A stretch of DNA of 64,000 bases. Source: Streptomyces sp. NBC_00078. Lineage in GTDB: Bacteria; Actinomycetota; Actinomycetes; Streptomycetales; Streptomycetaceae. Position 1 is the first letter of the stretch. Every line of letters begins with the position of its first letter. The position numbers and the translations under genes were made by a program. Under the pieces are notes generated by a model. That model was given only the letters and a program-made list of their open reading frames with translations, had not been told where the DNA came from and searched no databases. The stretch is taken from contig NZ_JAPELX010000001.1 in assembly GCF_026343335.1 (NCBI RefSeq), positions 7,254,001 through 7,318,000 on the forward strand, written 5' to 3'. Below, one piece after another: positions 1 through 7,512 of this stretch.

Positions 1-109
1 CACCGGAGTTCGCGGTGGCCGCGTCCCAGCCCTCGTAACGGGCGACGGTCGCGACGAGATCGGCGATGGGCGGGTCGTCGTCCACGACGAGGATGCGTAC
101 TTTTTCCAC
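1..109 (-). CDS. Response regulator receiver domain, N-terminal fragment cut by window edge
   Basis: Only the first 36 codons are in the window. Read on the minus strand from GTG at 109, the peptide begins VEKVRILVVDDDPPIADL. This is the first beta strand and the acidic pocket (three consecutive Asp) of a CheY-like receiver domain. The phosphoacceptor Asp and output domain lie beyond the edge, so DNA-binding class cannot be assigned. It is divergent from the flavin reductase operon that starts at 262, with about 150 bases between them. Control of that operon is possible, but nothing in the sequence proves it. Confidence 0.8.
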   Translation of the reverse strand, partial: MEKVRILVVDDDPPIADLVATVARYEGWDAATANSG

Positions 110-261
110 CCGCTCATAGTGCGTCACGCGGCTGGTGACGCCATGGCGCGGGGTTCGCAGCGGGCACATCGATAAGGACTTGTAAGTAGTCCGACAGGTT
201 CTCGACAGCTCCCGCCAGCCAAGCTCGGGTTACCCAGGACCCGATCAAGGAGCTGCCGTCC

Positions 262-1599
262 GTGACGACCGTCCAATCACCCCCTGCGCCCCCCACGGCG
301 ATACGCCCCAGGGTGGTGGCCCGCACGGGCCTTTACGCCGTGCTCGCCGCCAACGCGGCCGTGGTCGCCTACTTCTTCGCCGAGGCGGGCTTCGCCTCCA
401 ACGCGCTGATCGTCATCGGCCGTCTCTTCGGCCTGTACGGGGCCCTCGTCATGGCCTTCCAGCTGGTTCTGGTCGCCCGGCTGCCCTGGCTCGACCGCCG
501 CATCGGCATGGACCGGCTGACCTCCTGGCACCGCTGGACCGGATTCGCCCTGCTGTGGACGCTGCTCGCGCACGTCGTCTTCATCACCTTCGGGTACGCG
601 AACGGGGCCGGCGTCGGCCCGGTCACCGAGCTGGTCGACCTCGCCGAGACCACCGAGGGCGTGTTCCGCGCGATCGTCGCGTTCGGCATCATCCTCGTGG
701 TCGGCGCCGTCTCGGCCCGCTACGCCCGCCGCCGCCTCGCCTACGAGACCTGGCACTTCATCCACCTCTACACCTACGTCGCCGTGGTGCTCGCCTTCAC
801 GCACCAGGTCGCGGTCGGTACGACCTTCACCTCGTCGGCCACCGCGAAGGCGTACTGGTACGGGGTGTGGGGCGTGGCCCTCGGAGCGGTCGTCCTGGGC
901 CGGCTCGTGCTGCCGCTGTGGCGCAACACCCGCCACCAGTTCCGGGTCTCGGCAGTCGTCCCCGAGTCCGACAACGTCGTCTCGGTCCACATCACCGGCC
1001 GCGACCTCGACAGGCTGCCCGCGCAGGCCGGCCAGTTCTTCCTGTGGCGGTTCCTCACCCGGGACCGCTGGTGGCAGGCGAACCCCTTCTCCCTGTCCGC
1101 CGCCCCCGACGGCCGCACCCTGCGCCTCACCGCCAAGGCGGCCGGCGACGGCAGCGCCGCCCTGCGGCACATCAAGGCCGGCACCCGCGTCTTCGCCGAG
1201 GGCCCCTACGGCGCCTTCACCGCGCTGCACCGCACGAAGTCCGAGTCGGTGCTCATCGCGGGCGGCGTGGGCGTGACCCCCATCCGCGCCCTGCTGGAGG
1301 ACCTGGAGGGCCACGCCGTCGTCATCTACCGGGTCGCCTCCGACCGCGACGCCGTCCTCTACGACGAACTGCGCGACCTCGCCCTCGCCAAGGGCGCCGA
1401 GCTGCACCTGGTCACCGGCCCGTCGGTCCCGGACAAGCTGGCGCCGCGCGAGCTGAGGCAGCTGGTGCCGGACATCGGTGACCGGGACGTCTTCCTGTGC
1501 GGACCGCCGCCGATGATGAACGCGGTGCTGCGGACCCTGGGTGACCTGGGCGTGCCCAAGCAGCAGATCCACTTCGAGCGTTTCAGCCTGGCGGGATGA
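262..1599 (+). CDS. Membrane ferric reductase-like flavoprotein with ferredoxin reductase domain
   Basis: 445 residues. The N-terminal half (about residues 20-220) has several hydrophobic helices with His residues in helix ends (WHRWTGF, WHFIHLYTYV), typical of the haem-binding ferric reductase-like transmembrane domain. The C-terminal half is a ferredoxin-NADP reductase module: NPFSLS near residue 272 for FAD, AGGVGVTPIR near 333 and CGPPPMMNAV near 411 for NAD(P)H. The GTG start is preceded by AAGGAG with about 9 bases spacing. It probably moves electrons from cytosolic NAD(P)H across the membrane to the FMN-binding protein encoded 10 bases downstream. The acceptor beyond that is unknown, and a ferric chelate or other oxidised substrate is equally possible. 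Confidence 0.88.
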   Translation: MTTVQSPPAPPTAIRPRVVARTGLYAVLAANAAVVAYFFAEAGFASNALIVIGRLFGLYGALVMAFQLVLVARLPWLDRRIGMDRLTSWHRWTGFALLWTLLAHVVFITFGYANGAGVGPVTELVDLAETTEGVFRAIVAFGIILVVGAVSARYARRRLAYETWHFIHLYTYVAVVLAFTHQVAVGTTFTSSATAKAYWYGVWGVALGAVVLGRLVLPLWRNTRHQFRVSAVVPESDNVVSVHITGRDLDRLPAQAGQFFLWRFLTRDRWWQANPFSLSAAPDGRTLRLTAKAAGDGSAALRHIKAGTRVFAEGPYGAFTALHRTKSESVLIAGGVGVTPIRALLEDLEGHAVVIYRVASDRDAVLYDELRDLALAKGAELHLVTGPSVPDKLAPRELRQLVPDIGDRDVFLCGPPPMMNAVLRTLGDLGVPKQQIHFERFSLAG

Positions 1600-1609
1600 G
1601 AGAGACATC

Positions 1610-2296
1610 GTGAAGCGAGCCATACCTGTCGTCGTCCTGAGCATCGCGGGCCTCGTCCCCGTCTGGCGCTACGAGCCGTCGACTCCCGTAACGACGCCCC
1701 CCGCCTCCTCGTCCTCGGGCTCCTCCTCCGCCACCGGCGTCAAGGGCACGACGGTCAAGACGGAAAAGGGCCCCGTGCAGGTCCAGGTCACCTTCGACGG
1801 CGACAGGATCACCGCCGTGAGGATGCTGCAGCAGCCGAACCATCCGCAGACGACGGCCGCGGTGCCCAAGCTGGTCGCGGAGACGCTGAAGGCGCAGAGC
1901 GCGGACATCGACACGGTGTCCGGTGCGACCATCACCAGCGGCGCCTACAGGAAGTCCCTCCAGGCCGCGATCGACGCGAACCACGCGAACCCGAAGGCGT
2001 CCACGTCTTCTTCCGGCTCCGCCTCCTCCGCCTCCGGGGAGACCGTGTCGGGTCCGACCGTGAACACCTCCAAGGGCCCCGTGCAGATCCAGGTCACCTT
2101 CGACGGGGCCGACGAGATCACCGCCGTGAGGATGCTGCAGCAGCCGAACCATCCGCAGACGACGGCCGCGGTGCCCAAGCTGGTCGCGGAGACGCTGAAG
2201 GCGCAGAGCGCGGACATCGACACGGTGTCCGGTGCGACCATCACCAGCGGCGCCTACAGGAAGTCCCTGCAGGCCGCGATCGACTCGCAGGAGTGA
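1610..2296 (+). CDS. Secreted or membrane-anchored protein with two tandem FMN-binding domains
   Basis: 228 residues from GTG 1610. A short basic and hydrophobic N-terminus suggests export or an anchor. A Ser-rich linker then leads to two FMN-binding domains separated by a second Ser-rich linker. Each carries DTVSGATITSGAY, which contains the flavinylation signature SGATxT where FMN is esterified to the last Thr by ApbE-type transferases. A cognate apbE follows at 2301. The two domains are almost identical at protein and DNA level, so the second copy arose by recent duplication or is homogenised by conversion. Likely role: periplasm-side flavin electron relay from the reductase encoded upstream. 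Confidence 0.9.
   Translation: MKRAIPVVVLSIAGLVPVWRYEPSTPVTTPPASSSSGSSSATGVKGTTVKTEKGPVQVQVTFDGDRITAVRMLQQPNHPQTTAAVPKLVAETLKAQSADIDTVSGATITSGAYRKSLQAAIDANHANPKASTSSSGSASSASGETVSGPTVNTSKGPVQIQVTFDGADEITAVRMLQQPNHPQTTAAVPKLVAETLKAQSADIDTVSGATITSGAYRKSLQAAIDSQE
1808..2284. repeat. Near-identical direct repeat of the FMN-binding coding segment
   Basis: Bases 1808-1975 and 2117-2284 (168 bases each, offset 309 = 103 codons) read the same apart from one visible C/G difference at a codon third position. The repeat covers the second part of each FMN-binding domain, including the flavinylation motif. The preceding segments are similar but differ by an in-frame insertion. Confidence 0.93.
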
Positions 2297-2300
2297 TCCG

Positions 2301-3041
2301 ATGCACCGCGTCGAACACGTCATGGGCTTCCCCGTCTCCCTCAGGGTCGACGACGAGCACGTTCCGGAGTCGGCCGGCGACGCGGTCTTCGCGTGGCTGC
2401 GCGAGGTCGACGCCCGCTTCAGCCCGTTCAAGCCGGACAGCGAGGTGTCCCGCTACGACCGGCGCGAGCTGGGGTCGCACCAGCTCAGCGACGACCTCGT
2501 CGAGATCCTCGACCTGTGCGAGCACTACCGGACCGCGACCGGCGGCGCCTTCGACGTACGTCTGCCCGGCCGGCGCCTCGACCCCTGCGCAGTGGTCAAG
2601 GGATGGTCGGTGCAGCGGGCGGCGGAGCTGCTGAAGGCGGCCGGCGCGAAGAGGTTCGTCCTGAACGCCGGCGGTGACGTGGCCGCCGCCGGCGGACCCT
2701 GGCGGGTCGGCGTACGGCACCCCGAGCACGCCGACAAGCTCTGCACCGTCCTCGAACTCACCGACGGGGCGGTGGCGACCTCAGCGCGCTACGAACGCGG
2801 CGACCACATCATCGACGGCCGCACCGGCCTCCCGGCGGCCGGGCTCCTCAGCCTGACCGTCGTGGCCGCCACCCTGACCGAGGCGGACTCGGTCGCGACG
2901 GCGGCCTTCGCGATGGGCGTGAAGGGCGTCGAGTGGGCCGCCACGCTGCCGGGCTGCGAGGTGTTCGCCGTGGACGCCGGGGGGCATGTGCTGCGAACGG
3001 AGGGGTTTCCGGTCGCCGGGGGATCCGCGAGGGCTGCCTGA
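2301..3041 (+). CDS. apbE: FAD:protein FMN transferase (ApbE family)
   Basis: 246 residues from ATG 2301, with CAGGAG just upstream. It has ApbE landmarks in order: VVKGWSVQRA, LNAGGDVAAAG and HIIDGRTGLPA, which frame the FAD and metal-binding site. It uses FAD to transfer FMN to a Thr of an exported target and releases AMP. The obvious substrate is the double FMN-binding protein encoded immediately upstream. It lacks an evident signal peptide or lipobox and is shorter than many ApbE proteins (about 330 residues), so whether it acts inside or outside the membrane is uncertain. The three genes 262-3041 form one tight operon. Confidence 0.9.
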   Translation: MHRVEHVMGFPVSLRVDDEHVPESAGDAVFAWLREVDARFSPFKPDSEVSRYDRRELGSHQLSDDLVEILDLCEHYRTATGGAFDVRLPGRRLDPCAVVKGWSVQRAAELLKAAGAKRFVLNAGGDVAAAGGPWRVGVRHPEHADKLCTVLELTDGAVATSARYERGDHIIDGRTGLPAAGLLSLTVVAATLTEADSVATAAFAMGVKGVEWAATLPGCEVFAVDAGGHVLRTEGFPVAGGSARAA

Positions 3042-3361
3042 CTCCCCCAGCCCGACTTCTGTCGAGCGGGGCGACACCTCCATCGCAGCGGGGCCCGCGC
3101 CCCTTCAAGGGCGCTGCCGAACCGCAGAAAAGGGCGGGCGCCGTCCGGGGATTCCGGCGGTCCGCCCGCGCTTGGGCAGAGGGTGAGAATCGGGGAACTC
3201 ACAGGTCGGCCACAGTCCGGGGACGAACGGATTCCGCCAAGCTCTGGTCGTGGCCCCGAAACTCTGGCGGTCTAGACTCTGCCTCCAACGGCCCGCGACC
3301 GAGGCCCCAGTGCGGCCCCAGTGCGGTCGGCCTCTGCCACACCCGAAGGGTATTCGGCGTT
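3042..3361. other. Non-coding gap between apbE and the OpuC-type operon
   Basis: 320 bases with no convincing gene. The long open frame that runs through it into the ATPase has no protein-like composition. A weak GC hairpin (GCGCCC/GGGCGC) lies near 3099-3117 and may end the apbE transcript. A TAGACT hexamer near 3272 could be a -10 element for the transporter operon, but no convincing -35 accompanies it. Confidence 0.4.
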
Positions 3362-4492
3362 TTGATACGGATAGATTCAGTCACCAAGCGGTACCCCGAC
3401 GGTACGGTCGCGGTCGACAACCTCTCCCTGGAGATACCCGACCGCTCGATCACCGTCTTCGTCGGTCCGTCGGGCTGCGGCAAGACGACGACGCTGCGCA
3501 TGATCAACCGGATGATCGAGCCGAGCGAGGGCACGATCACCCTCGACGGCAAGGACGTCACCCAGCAGCCGGTCAACACGTTGCGCCGGTCCATGGGTTA
3601 CGTCATCCAGAACGCCGGTCTCTTCCAGCACCGCACGATCATCGACAACATCGCGACCGTGCCCCGCCTGCTCGGCTGGAACAAGGACAAGGCGCGGTCG
3701 AGGGCGCGGGAGTTGATGGAGCGGGTCGGGCTCGACGGCGCGCTCGCCAAGCGGTACCCGTACCAGCTCTCCGGCGGCCAGCAGCAGCGCGTCGGTGTCG
3801 CGCGGGCGCTCGCCGCGGATCCGCCGGTCCTGCTGATGGACGAGCCGTTCTCCGCCGTCGACCCCGTGGTGCGCAAGGGGCTCCAGGACGAACTCCTGCG
3901 AATACAGGACGAGTTGGGCAAGACCATCGTCTTCGTCACGCACGACATCGACGAGGCGGTGAAGATCGGCACAATGGTCGCCGTGATGCGCACCGGCGGT
4001 CACCTCGCCCAGTTCGCGCCGCCCGCCGAGCTGCTGTCCGACCCGGCGGACGACTTCGTGGAGGACTTCCTCGGCGCGGACCGCGGCATCCGGCGGCTCT
4101 CCTTCTTCTCCTCCGCGGGCCTCGGCCTGCTCACCACCCCGATCGTGGCCGTCGACGCGACCGCCGAGCAGATCGCCGAACGCAGCGCGAACGACGTGCC
4201 CTACCTGCTCGTCACCGACGTGGCCGGCAAGCCGCTCGGCTGGAGCGAGCCTGCGGCGCTGACCTCGGGCGCCGTCGACCCCGCGCGACTGCTGCCCTTC
4301 GGACGGCCGTTCCGGCAGGGCGAGGAGTCGCTGCGCGCCGCTCTCGACTGCGCCGTGCTCTCGCCCACCGGGTGGGCCGTCGCGGTGGGCGCCGACGGCC
4401 GGGTCGCCGGTGTCGTCTCGCAGCAGACCATCGGCGAGGCGATCCGCACGGCCCACGCCCAGGGCCGCGCAGACGAGAGGGCCGCCGGATGA
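3362..4492 (+). CDS. opuCA: OpuC/ProV-type glycine betaine/choline/proline ABC transporter ATPase
   Basis: 376 residues. The ABC motifs are complete: Walker A GPSGCGKTTT near residue 34, signature LSGGQQQRVGVARAL near 136, Walker B VLLMDEPFSAVDP and switch FVTHDIDEAV. The C-terminal 120 residues resemble the CBS-type regulatory region of OpuA/OpuC ATPases, which in relatives senses ionic strength. I place the start at TTG 3362 (peptide begins MIRIDSVTKRYPDG), 11 bases after GAAGGG, because homologous domains begin there. The open frame extends upstream without protein character. It energises the two permeases encoded by overlapping genes downstream for compatible-solute uptake under osmotic stress. 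Confidence 0.9.
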   Translation: MIRIDSVTKRYPDGTVAVDNLSLEIPDRSITVFVGPSGCGKTTTLRMINRMIEPSEGTITLDGKDVTQQPVNTLRRSMGYVIQNAGLFQHRTIIDNIATVPRLLGWNKDKARSRARELMERVGLDGALAKRYPYQLSGGQQQRVGVARALAADPPVLLMDEPFSAVDPVVRKGLQDELLRIQDELGKTIVFVTHDIDEAVKIGTMVAVMRTGGHLAQFAPPAELLSDPADDFVEDFLGADRGIRRLSFFSSAGLGLLTTPIVAVDATAEQIAERSANDVPYLLVTDVAGKPLGWSEPAALTSGAVDPARLLPFGRPFRQGEESLRAALDCAVLSPTGWAVAVGADGRVAGVVSQQTIGEAIRTAHAQGRADERAAG

Positions 4493-5211
4493 ACGGCGGC
4501 TTCTTCCACATCCCGAGCGACCTGCAGAACACGTACTGGGGCCTGGTCGCACTGCATCTGCGCCTGGCCCTGGTCCCGGTCGTGTGCGGGCTTCTGGCGG
4601 CGCTGCCCATCGCCCAGTTGTGCGTGCGGCTGCGCTGGCTGTACCCGCCCGTGCTGTGGGTGACGACGATCCTGTACGCGGTCCCCTCGCTGGCGTTCTT
4701 CGTCGTCCTCATCGACTACACCGGCCAGAGCGAGCTGACCGTGATGATCCCGCTGGGCGTCTACAGCCTCGTGGTGTTCGTCCCGGCGATCGTCGACGGT
4801 GTCCGGTCCGTGCCGCAGGAGACGCTCGACGCGGCGACCGCCATGGGCCTCGGCCCCGTACGCCGGTACTTCCAGGTCCAGTTGCCGATCGCGGCACCCG
4901 CGATCATCGCCGGGCTCCGGGTCGCGACCGTCTCCAGCATCTCCCTCGTCAGCGTCGGCATGCTGATCGGCAATCAGGGCGGACTCGGCAACCTCCTCAA
5001 CGACGGCATGATCTACCACCAGCCGCGCCTGGTCTGGCTCTCGGTGATCGGCTCGGCCGTCCTCGCGATCCTCGCGGACGCCCTGCTGGTCCTCGTCCGG
5101 GTGCTGGTGACGCCCTGGATGCCGCGCGGCAGCCGCAAGGCCCGCCCCGTCGACGAGCCCGAGGCACGGCCCGTACCGGCCGCCGCCGCACTGGAGGACG
5201 CAGTCCGATGA
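4489..5211 (+). CDS. opuCB: OpuC-type osmoprotectant ABC transporter permease 1
   Basis: 240 residues with about five hydrophobic helices. The EAA loop VPQETLDAATAMGLGPVRR contacts the ATPase. Its ATG overlaps the ATPase stop codon by 4 bases (ATGA), so translation is coupled. The C-terminal tail after residue 210 is charged and Ala/Pro-rich. It forms the membrane channel with the next gene product. Confidence 0.9.
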   Translation: MNGGFFHIPSDLQNTYWGLVALHLRLALVPVVCGLLAALPIAQLCVRLRWLYPPVLWVTTILYAVPSLAFFVVLIDYTGQSELTVMIPLGVYSLVVFVPAIVDGVRSVPQETLDAATAMGLGPVRRYFQVQLPIAAPAIIAGLRVATVSSISLVSVGMLIGNQGGLGNLLNDGMIYHQPRLVWLSVIGSAVLAILADALLVLVRVLVTPWMPRGSRKARPVDEPEARPVPAAAALEDAVR

Positions 5212-5876
5212 ACGTACTCCACTTCATCAACGCCTTCTTCAGCGAGAACGCCCACTGGCACGGCTACGACGGCATCCCCACCCGGCTGCGCGAACACGTC
5301 CAGTACTCGCTGATCGCGCTCGCCATCGCCGCCGCCATCGGCCTGCCGGTCGGCCTGCTCACGGGTCACACCGGACGTGGCGGCAACACCGTGGCCTTCG
5401 TCGCCACCGCGGGGCGCGCCCTGCCCAGCTTCGGCCTGCTGGTGCTGATGTTCGTGCTGCTCGGGCTCGGTCTGACCCCGGTGATGATCCCGCTGGTCGT
5501 CCTCGCCGTCCCGCCGATCCTCGTCACCACCTACGAGGCGGTGCGCACCGTCGACCCGTCCCCGGTGGACGCGGCCCGGGGCATGGGCATGGCCGAGTCG
5601 AGGGTCCTCTTCCAGGTCGAACTGCCGGTCGCGCTCCCGCTGATCCTCAGCGGCCTGCGCTCGGCAGCCATCCAGATCGTCTCGACGGCCACCATCGCCG
5701 CGTACGTCTCGCTCGGCGGGCTCGGCCGGTACATCGTCGACGGCCTCTACCAGCGCAACTACGAGAAGGTGGTGGGCGGAGCGACCCTGGTGGCCGTCCT
5801 CGCCCTGGTGACGCTCGGCTTCTTCTGGGCGGTGGCGCGGTTCACTGTGTCGCCGGGGGTGCGCCGGGGCAACTGA
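5208..5876 (+). CDS. opuCD: OpuC-type osmoprotectant ABC transporter permease 2
   Basis: 222 residues, overlapping the previous gene by 4 bases. The EAA loop VDPSPVDAARGMGMAESRV lies in the middle and there are five to six hydrophobic helices. It pairs with the preceding permease. In many genomes the solute-binding protein follows directly, but here the next genes are a conservon on the opposite strand. A matching binding lipoprotein is found at 10840. A strong hairpin 15 bases after the stop ends this operon. Confidence 0.9.
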   Translation: MNVLHFINAFFSENAHWHGYDGIPTRLREHVQYSLIALAIAAAIGLPVGLLTGHTGRGGNTVAFVATAGRALPSFGLLVLMFVLLGLGLTPVMIPLVVLAVPPILVTTYEAVRTVDPSPVDAARGMGMAESRVLFQVELPVALPLILSGLRSAAIQIVSTATIAAYVSLGGLGRYIVDGLYQRNYEKVVGGATLVAVLALVTLGFFWAVARFTVSPGVRRGN

Positions 5877-5890
5877 CCCCTCCGAAGGCC

Positions 5891-5929
5891 GCGGGCCCGG
5901 GGCGGATCCTCCATCCGCCCCGGGCCCGC
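5891..5929. terminator. Bidirectional intrinsic-type terminator
   Basis: Perfect 17-bp inverted repeat (5891-5907 with 5913-5929) closing a 5-base loop. It lies between the convergent permease and cvnD genes. There is no U-tract, as is common in Streptomyces. Placement and symmetry suit termination from both sides. Confidence 0.85.
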
Positions 5930-5946
5930 TCGCATGCCGGCCGGCC

Positions 5947-6585
5947 TCAGCTCTCCGTGCGGGCCAGAGCCAGTTCCAGTACGACGAGCAGGGCGTCCCG
6001 CACCGAGCCGCGCTCCCGGGCGTCGAACACGATCAGCGGGACGCGCTCGGCGACGTCGAGCGCCCAGCGGACCTCGTCGAGGGCGTGCTCGACCTTCCCG
6101 TCGAAGGCGTTGACGGCGACGGCGAACGGGATCTGCCGGTGCTCGAAGTAGTCGACGGCGGCGTAGCAGTCGTCGAGGCGGCGGGTGTCCACGATGACGA
6201 GGCCGCCGACCGCGCCCTCCACGATGTCGTCCCACATGAACCCGAACCGCTCCTGGCCGGGCGTGCCGAACAGGTACAGCTTCAGGGTCGGGTCGATGGT
6301 GATGCAGCCGAAGTCCATCGCCACGGTGGTCGTGGTCTTGCGCGGGGTGTGGCTGAGGTCGTCCACGCCCGCCGCGACCTCCGTGATGGCGGCCTCGGTG
6401 GTCAGCGGCTCGATCTCGGAGATCGAGCCGACGGTGGTGGTCTTGCCCACGCCGAAACCGCCCGCGATCACCATCTTGACCGGCAGCGGCGGTGGTACGA
6501 CGGCCACCGGGGCGGCCGTGGGGGTCCCTCCCGCGCGCCTCGGCTCGCGCGTGGGCGAGGCGCCGGCCGGTTCAGTCGGAGTCAC
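5947..6585 (-). CDS. cvnD: Conservon small GTPase CvnD (first conservon)
   Basis: 212 residues. A Pro/Ala-rich N-terminal tail precedes a Ras/MglA-like G domain: Walker A GGFGVGKTTT near residue 43, switch II LFGTPGQERFGFMW, and VAVNAFDG in the place of the NKxD motif. CvnD is the GTPase of the four-gene conservon module. GTG start at 6585 overlaps cvnC by 14 bases. The product probably assembles at the membrane with CvnA, CvnB and CvnC in a complex likened to eukaryotic GPCR/G-protein signalling. No cvnE P450 gene adjoins it. Confidence 0.92.
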   Translation of the reverse strand: MTPTEPAGASPTREPRRAGGTPTAAPVAVVPPPLPVKMVIAGGFGVGKTTTVGSISEIEPLTTEAAITEVAAGVDDLSHTPRKTTTTVAMDFGCITIDPTLKLYLFGTPGQERFGFMWDDIVEGAVGGLVIVDTRRLDDCYAAVDYFEHRQIPFAVAVNAFDGKVEHALDEVRWALDVAERVPLIVFDARERGSVRDALLVVLELALARTES

Positions 6586-6988
6586 GCAGTACCCCTTGGG
6601 AGTCGGGGATGGCGCGCAGGGCCTCGATCACCCTGCGCAGGACGGAGGCGTCGTGCGTGACGCCGGAATCGGGCACGTGCACCGCCAGATGCCCGGTGGC
6701 GCGCAGGTCCTCGGCGAGGACCCGTACGACGTTGAGATGGAGCCGCAGCCGGGCCGCGAGTTCCGCGATGGACTGCGGCTGCCTGCAGGCGGCGACGATG
6801 TCGTGGTGCTCGAAGGCGAGCTCGTCGAGCACGGCGAGACCATCGGCGGTGGCCACCACCTGGGTCTCGACCGGCACCGGCCGGCCGGACGCCGTCGGTG
6901 CCACCCGGCCGGCGGTGACCAGGAAGGGCCGTACGGCGGGGGCGGGACCGACCGGGTCCGGGCCCGGAGGTGGGGTGCCGTCCGCCAT
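6572..6988 (-). CDS. cvnC: Conservon DUF742 protein CvnC (first conservon)
   Basis: 138 residues. The DUF742 domain is visible from VRPFLVTAGR to the C-terminus, with a winged-helix-like segment (IAELAARLRLHLNVVRVLAEDL). An acidic and Pro-rich N-terminus precedes it. ATG 6988 lies 44 bases after the cvnB stop. It acts as the third component of the conservon, with no known enzymatic activity. Confidence 0.92.
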   Translation of the reverse strand: MADGTPPPGPDPVGPAPAVRPFLVTAGRVAPTASGRPVPVETQVVATADGLAVLDELAFEHHDIVAACRQPQSIAELAARLRLHLNVVRVLAEDLRATGHLAVHVPDSGVTHDASVLRRVIEALRAIPDSQGVLRDSD

Positions 6989-7032
6989 GGGTTACGTCTT
7001 CCTCCTCGACCGGGCCTGACAGCGGCGACCGG

Positions 7033-7512
7033 TCAGCGTGCCGACGCCGCGCCGACGCTGTTCTTGAGCTGGAGCACGAGCTGGGGGTTGAGCGCGCTGC
7101 CGGCCCGGTTGGCGAACAGCGTCATCTCGTAGGCGATGTTGCCGAGCTTCGCCTCCTTGTCGGCGACCACGCCGAGGACCGCGCCGCTGCCGATCGCGGA
7201 GACGATGACATGTCCGCCCTCAAGGTCGATGATGACCTTGTTGAGCCCGCCGAGGCCGTAGTTGCCGGATGCTCCGGCGGCCAGGCTGGTGATCCCGGAG
7301 ACGATCGCGGCAAGGCGCTCCGAGTGGGCGCGCTCGTGCAGTTCCGCCACGGCGATGAGCAGCCCGTCGGAGGAGACCGCGATGGCGTCCACGACGCCGG
7401 CGGTCTCCGTGGCGAAACGGTTGAGCAGCCAGTTGAAGTCGGCTGCAGCGGCCTGCAGTTCGGCCGGCGTGGTGGCTCCCCTGGGGGGAGTGTCACTTGT
7501 CGACGTGCTCAC
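7033..7512 (-). CDS. cvnB: Conservon roadblock/LC7 protein CvnB (first conservon)
   Basis: 159 residues with a roadblock/LC7 domain (FNWLLNRFATETAGVVDAIAVSSDG through VLGVVADKEAKLGNIAYEM). Such domains regulate small GTPases, here CvnD. Its GTG start overlaps the cvnA stop by 4 bases (GTGA). Confidence 0.93.
   Translation of the reverse strand: MSTSTSDTPPRGATTPAELQAAAADFNWLLNRFATETAGVVDAIAVSSDGLLIAVAELHERAHSERLAAIVSGITSLAAGASGNYGLGGLNKVIIDLEGGHVIVSAIGSGAVLGVVADKEAKLGNIAYEMTLFANRAGSALNPQLVLQLKNSVGAASAR

Noticed and set aside
1541..1609. Longer start for the FMN-binding protein
   Set aside because: It would overlap the reductase by 59 bases and remove the hydrophobic N-terminus from the start.
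3099..3117. GC hairpin as a strong terminator of the apbE operon
   Set aside because: Stem of only six pairs. It is noted in the gap description but not called.
2933..3361. Extra N-terminal extension of the OpuCA frame
   Set aside because: Composition is not protein-like and known homologues start at the TTG at 3362.
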